Shown here: positions 60,447 through 64,000 of the stretch, piece after piece
Position numbering within the stretch: the first letter of the stretch is position 1
Layout: the number at the start of each line of letters is the position of its first letter
Origin: Planctomycetota bacterium
Lineage (GTDB): Bacteria > Planctomycetota > Phycisphaerae > UBA1845 > PWPN01
Length of the DNA: 64,000 nt
Direction of reading: 5' to 3'
NCBI GenBank assembly: GCA_022711465.1
Contig: JAKLEZ010000010.1
Location: 62,001-126,000, forward strand
Made by a program: the position numbers and the translations under genes
Notes under the pieces: generated by a model
The model's input: only the letters and a program-made list of their open reading frames with translations
Told to the model about the DNA's origin: nothing
The model's database searches: none

Positions 60447-61106
60447 TGGGGAAGGTGGAGGCTGGAGACGGGTGTGGGTCTGTGCATTTCGTTCGCAGGG
60501 TGGGCTGAAACAAGCGTGGTGTGGGCACGTTTATCTCTTTGAGGAGCCCGCGGGTCTGAATGAAGCGATACGCGAGTTCGGATCGTGTGACGCGATTCGG
60601 ACAGGGTCCGTGTCACGTGGTTCTTGATGTGGCCGAGGGGCGCTTGCTGAAGCTGTCGCAAGGTCATAGCGGCAAGGATGTTGGATCTGTCTGTTCGCGG
60701 CTGGTTCTTGCGGCGGGGTAAGTCACCCCATGTGAAAGTTGGCGGCAACTGCACCTTGGCCACCGGAATAGCCGATGGGAGGAGTGAGGGTGCGTGTCTC
60801 GGAGGCCGGACGAGCGAGGTGCCGCCAAGGCAGCTTGGCTGGGGGTGGGCGTCGCCGCGTGGTGCGTGAGTCGGCGTGTGGCCGGGAGGTTGCCGAAGTT
60901 GGCGGAACAATGCCGGGTGGCTCTTGTCGGGACGCTCAGGATCCCATAGACTGTGGGTAGATGTCATCCTCGGACGTGGAAGCGCCCTGGGGCGACAGCG
61001 ATAAGTTGATGAGCGGGTTCCGTGGTTTCAGGTTGCGATTATCGCCTGAGCCGTTGCACGGACTCATTAGGGTTATATTTCGATACATAAAGTTTCGGGA
61101 CCGCTC
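60447..61106. other. Long non-coding stretch before the GH10-like gene
   Basis: No gene is supported here; frames up to 114 codons lack a ribosome binding site and domain-like sequence. An AT-rich patch at 61068-61095 (TATATT at 61074-61079, GATACATAAAG after it) is unusual for this DNA and probably contains the promoter of the gene at 61107, but no hexamer pair has proper spacing. Confidence 0.4.
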
Positions 61107-62606
61107 ATGCTTCGTTTTGCTGTTACCCGTGAAGGCTCTGCCGTTCGCGATCTGGATCTGTCTGGCGCATACGTGGTGGGCAGTGATGGGGTTCCTCTGC
61201 GCGCCGAGCTCGAGTTTCGCGATTCTCAGGTCATTTGTGCGAAGCGGGCTGATGGTCCCGCTGCTCTTTCTCTGGTCTGGCCGGTCCGTGGTTGCGGCAC
61301 GATGATGCTGGAGACCAGCCGGCTGATGGACCGGGATCAGCCGTACAACCTGTCTCTCGAGTTAGCTCGTGGCCGTCTGACGCGTATCAATCTCAAGCGG
61401 GAAGACTGGGGCTTGTTTGATTTTGAGGGCGTTGAGCCGGTGGCCAACGAGATCACTGCGGCCCGGGATCTGATGGTTGACTCGCTCAAGGCGGCCACGG
61501 CTGCCAAGCAGGCTCAGTTGGCCGAGCAGGCGCTCCAGGCTGCCATTCTGGCAGGGGAGAAGCTCAGTCATTTTCACGCGGACATCTTCCTTGCCCGCCG
61601 CAAGCAGGTTCACGCGTTCACCCGCCGGACCATCGGTTGCACGGTTGACCTGGGCAACTCGGCCGAGGTGTACCGTCAACGGCTGCGTGAGGTCAGCGAC
61701 TACGTTTACCTTCCCATTCCCTGGCGTCTGGTTGAGCCCAAGCAAGGGGAGTTCAACTGGCGTCCGTTTGACGCCTGGATCGAGTGGCTGGCCAAGCACC
61801 GCACCCCGATGCGGGTAGGGCCGCTGGTCAGTTTCAGCGAGGCCAATATCCCGGCGTGGGCGAGCATGTACGAGACCGACTTCGAGACCGTTCGCAACCT
61901 GATTTTCGATCACGTGCGGCGGGTGGTTGAGCGGTATGCCAACTACGTCTACCAGTGGGATGTGATCAGCGGCGTGCACGCGGACAACACCTTCGAGTTC
62001 TCCTTCGAGCAGCTGATGGAGATCACCCGGGTGACGGTTGCGCTGGTGAAGCAGCTTGCCCCCCGGGCCCAGACGCTGATCAATCTGGTTGCCCCCTGGG
62101 GCGAGTACTATGCCCGGAATCAGAGGACGATACCGCCGATGCTCTACGCGGACATGGTTGTCCAGAGTGGGATCGGCTTCGATGGGGTTGGGGCCCAGTT
62201 CCTCTTCGGCCCCTCGTCGGACGGCATGTTTGTGCGGGACATGTTCCAGATCTCCGAGAAGCTGGACCGGCTCGGCAATCTTGGCAAGCCGGTGCACATC
62301 ACGGCGGTTCAGGTTCCGTCGCGGTCGTTCAGCGACGGGCGAAGCGGCGGTTGCTGGCGGACGCCGTGGGACGAGAACGTCCAGGCGCTGTGGGCCAAGG
62401 AGTTTTACACCATTGCGCTGAGCAAGCCGTTCATCGAGAGCGTCACCTGGCTCGATCTGGTCGATCGCGAGGCCGGTCTGATTCCGTCGGGGGGGTTACT
62501 GCAGGCCGACCTGACGCCGAAGGCTGCCTTCAAGGTCCTCAAGGATGCCCGGGCGGAGCTGCTGGGGGTCACCCGTCGTCCGCCCGCCGCCCAGACTGCC
62601 AGCTGA
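61107..62606 (+). CDS. GH10-like TIM-barrel protein lacking catalytic glutamates
   Basis: 499 residues, with no signal peptide. Residues 1-130 are a beta domain and a helical linker. Residues about 150-480 follow the GH10 xylanase barrel: FDAWIEWLAKHRTPMRVGPL (compare the family G-H-T-L-V-W), VVERYANYVYQWDVISG, GFDGVGAQFLFG, GKPVHITAVQV and GGLLQADLTPKAAFKVLKDA. In active GH10 enzymes the acid/base is Glu in W-D-V-V-N-E; here W284-D-V-I-S-G289 has Gly. The nucleophile is Glu in I-T-E-L-D; here I-T-A400-V-Q has Ala. Both are gone, so it is probably not a retaining xylanase. It is cytoplasmic by prediction. The ribosome binding site is weak. Confidence 0.82.
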   Translation: MLRFAVTREGSAVRDLDLSGAYVVGSDGVPLRAELEFRDSQVICAKRADGPAALSLVWPVRGCGTMMLETSRLMDRDQPYNLSLELARGRLTRINLKREDWGLFDFEGVEPVANEITAARDLMVDSLKAATAAKQAQLAEQALQAAILAGEKLSHFHADIFLARRKQVHAFTRRTIGCTVDLGNSAEVYRQRLREVSDYVYLPIPWRLVEPKQGEFNWRPFDAWIEWLAKHRTPMRVGPLVSFSEANIPAWASMYETDFETVRNLIFDHVRRVVERYANYVYQWDVISGVHADNTFEFSFEQLMEITRVTVALVKQLAPRAQTLINLVAPWGEYYARNQRTIPPMLYADMVVQSGIGFDGVGAQFLFGPSSDGMFVRDMFQISEKLDRLGNLGKPVHITAVQVPSRSFSDGRSGGCWRTPWDENVQALWAKEFYTIALSKPFIESVTWLDLVDREAGLIPSGGLLQADLTPKAAFKVLKDARAELLGVTRRPPAAQTAS

Positions 62607-62708
62607 GTCGTGTTCCTCCGTGGGATGAGCCATTGCCGGGTTCCCAGAATCCGCCCCATGGCCGGTGGGCCCGTCGGCCGGTTGAGGCCGCACGGGACAG
62701 GGACTGGC

Positions 62709-62729
62709 CGAATGCTGACTGTTGAACGC
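62709..62729 (+). repeat. Three degenerate TGANNGC heptads
   Basis: CGAATGC, TGACTGT and TGAACGC have period 7. They lie about 20 bases before the GTG start of the UroD-family gene. Same family as the arrays at 14087, 17164 and 41356, and the shortest of the four. Confidence 0.5.
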
Positions 62730-62748
62730 TCCAGTCAGGGAGACTCCG

Positions 62749-63738
62749 GTGAATCACGTTGAACGTTTCCGCGCGGTCATGAGTTTCCAGCCGGTGGATC
62801 GGGTGCCGCGGTGGGAATGGGCCATGTGGTGGGATCTGACCATCGATCGATGGCATTCCGAGGGACTGCCGACCGAGCTGACCGGCGTGTTCGAGATCTC
62901 GCAGCACTTCGGGCTAGACCCCTACTACCAGTTCTGGTTCAGCACCACCGAGGAGACCATCGAAGCCGCGCAGCACCATGTCGAAGGCGTCGTGGCCACG
63001 ATGGACGACTACCTCGCCATCCGGCCGAGGCTGTTTCCGGAACACGATGCCGCCATTGAATCGATGCGGCCGTGGGCCGACCGGCAGGCACGAGGCGAGG
63101 TCGTGGTCTGGGTCACGTTGGAGGGCTTCTTCTGGTTCCCCCGAACCCTGATGGGTTTCGAGAAGCTGATGTACGCATTCCACGACCAGCCGGAACTGAT
63201 CCACCGGATCAATCAGGACCTGCTGGACTTCAACCTCCGCATTCTCCAGCGGATTTCGAGAGCCTGCGTGCCGACCTTCATGACCCTGGCGGAGGACATG
63301 TCCTACAACCATGGCCCGATGATCTCGCGGGCCACGTTCAACGATTTCATGGCCCCCTACTACCGCAGACTCGTTCCCGCCATGCGCGAAATGAACGCCG
63401 TCCCGATCGTCGACACGGACGGCGATGTCACCCTTCTGGTTCCATGGCTTCAGGACATGGGCGTGGCCGGCGTACTGCCCCTGGAGCGACAAGCAGGGGT
63501 GGACGGCATGAAGCTGCGCCGGTCCTTTCCCCACCTGGCCATGATCGGCCACTACAACAAGATGGTCATGAACCAGGGCGAAGCGGCCATGCGAGCCGAG
63601 TTTGAGCGGTTGCTGCCGCTGATGCGGACCGGCGGATTCATCCCCAGCGTCGACCACCAGACGCCCCCTGGCGTCTCGCTGGAGGAGTACCGGCAGTACC
63701 TCCGGCTGCTGGGGGAGTACACGAGGATGCCGCGGTAG
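62749..63738 (+). CDS. Uroporphyrinogen decarboxylase-family protein
   Basis: 329 residues from GTG 62749, with AGGGAG 7 bases upstream; TTG 62722 would add 9 residues inside the heptad repeat. The UroD-type barrel is shown by VNHVERFRAVMSFQPVDRVP near the start, FFWFPRTLMGFEKLMYAFHD in the middle, MTLAEDMSYNHGPMISRATF, and MIGHYNKMVMNQGEAAMRAE with a C-terminal GGFIPSVDHQTPPGVS. This group includes corrinoid-dependent methyltransferases and many uncharacterised proteins beside sugar genes; true heme-pathway UroD is shorter in its N-terminal part and has different arginines. The role here is unclear. Confidence 0.85.
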   Translation: MNHVERFRAVMSFQPVDRVPRWEWAMWWDLTIDRWHSEGLPTELTGVFEISQHFGLDPYYQFWFSTTEETIEAAQHHVEGVVATMDDYLAIRPRLFPEHDAAIESMRPWADRQARGEVVVWVTLEGFFWFPRTLMGFEKLMYAFHDQPELIHRINQDLLDFNLRILQRISRACVPTFMTLAEDMSYNHGPMISRATFNDFMAPYYRRLVPAMREMNAVPIVDTDGDVTLLVPWLQDMGVAGVLPLERQAGVDGMKLRRSFPHLAMIGHYNKMVMNQGEAAMRAEFERLLPLMRTGGFIPSVDHQTPPGVSLEEYRQYLRLLGEYTRMPR

Positions 63739-63774
63739 AATTGGGGGCGGGTGAGCGGGACGAACGCCCGGCTT

Positions 63775-64000
63775 TCAGGCTCCCGACAGGCTCTCCCACC
63801 TGATGCCCAGCTTGCGGGCCGCGTACCCGGCGGCGTCGAGATGGTCGCCGTAGACCATTACCCAGTGCGAATCGCGGACCTCGGTCAGCAGCCTTCTCCA
63901 ATTCCCCAGAATCTCGACATCCTGCTGGGAACGGCAGATCTCGTACTGCGGGTTGCCCCTGACCTTGCCCTTGAAGCCGAGCCATCGGCCGGTGGCGTAT
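63775..64000 (-). CDS. C-terminal part of an unidentified protein, 5' end outside the window
   Basis: The frame entering from base 64000 on the minus strand ends at TGA 63775-63777. About 75 residues are visible: ATGRWLGFKGKVRGNPQYEI, then DVEILGNWRRLLTEVRDSHW, MVYGDHLDAAGYAARKLGI and RWESLSGA. Codon use and sequence look natural. The other two frames of the strand give low-complexity Arg/Gly translations. The family cannot be identified from this fragment. It converges on the UroD-family gene with a 36-base gap. Confidence 0.65.
   Translation of the reverse strand, partial: YATGRWLGFKGKVRGNPQYEICRSQQDVEILGNWRRLLTEVRDSHWVMVYGDHLDAAGYAARKLGIRWESLSGA

Overview
The window is 64 kb of high-GC bacterial chromosome that reads as a planctomycete, probably near class Phycisphaerae. 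Supporting this are a PEP-CTERM protein, two secreted proteins ending in dockerin-type calcium repeats, a membrane protein with a C-x-x-C-G-Y-D-L-R zinc ribbon, a YjfB-like small protein, DUF2961 and heparinase-like enzymes, a Tat-exported Gfo/Idh oxidoreductase, and many sensor kinases among long intergenic gaps. There is no 16S rRNA, so the assignment is inference. I see no tRNA, CRISPR array, transposase, integrase or prophage gene.

Layout. 1-6.8 kb: a truncated secreted protein, a Tat-signal Gfo/Idh oxidoreductase, a small Cys-rich protein, an Imm-5-like protein, an MFS transporter and a secreted propeller/helical protein. 7.1-10.4 kb: a decayed receiver domain, then two NlpC/P60-type cysteine peptidases. 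10.4-13.7 kb: a leftward operon of sodium:solute symporter, secreted esterase and SAM hydroxide adenosyltransferase. 13.9-17.7 kb: a YjfB-like protein, a large FAD/Fe-S dehydrogenase and an isolated rpsG. 18.3-27.3 kb: exported proteins (GH172-like enzyme carrying a GspG-like domain, transglutaminase, phosphoesterase/PQQ/dockerin protein, PEP-CTERM protein). 27.7-30.8 kb: an overlapping signalling operon (PAS sensor, 72-residue protein, histidine kinase, small lipoprotein). 31.2-34.3 kb: a second receiver remnant, a serine hydrolase, a helix-hairpin-helix protein and an ion-channel-like protein. 34.8-39.0 kb: a periplasmic binding lipoprotein with a large hybrid kinase. 39.6-46.8 kb: ilvB, DinB, acyl carrier protein, XRE regulator, sialidase, a sugar isomerase-like protein, a zinc-ribbon membrane protein and an HD hydrolase. 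47.0-64 kb: a beta-helix/fucosidase operon, an AsmA-like protein, a histidine kinase, a 22-bp tandem repeat, a heparinase-like protein, a dockerin protein with CTDC repeats, a GH10-like protein lacking catalytic glutamates, a UroD-family protein and a truncated gene.

How it fits together. Much of the coding capacity serves extracellular glycan use: fucosidase, sialidase, GH172, heparinase-like and beta-helix proteins outside the cytoplasm; symporter and MFS uptake; and isomerase/oxidoreductase-type sugar processing. The genes are scattered in one- to three-gene units, not one polysaccharide utilisation locus, and no SusC/SusD pair is visible. Several kinases supply sensing. Core genes (rpsG, ilvB) sit alone, away from their usual partners.

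The least explained signals are a family of degenerate TGANNGC heptad arrays at four gene borders, an alternating 22-bp tandem repeat, two probable near-leaderless promoters, a palindromic operator before the XRE gene, and several domain oddities (GspG-like module in a glycosidase, degenerate amidase, GH10-like pseudoenzyme, channel-like protein without a filter).
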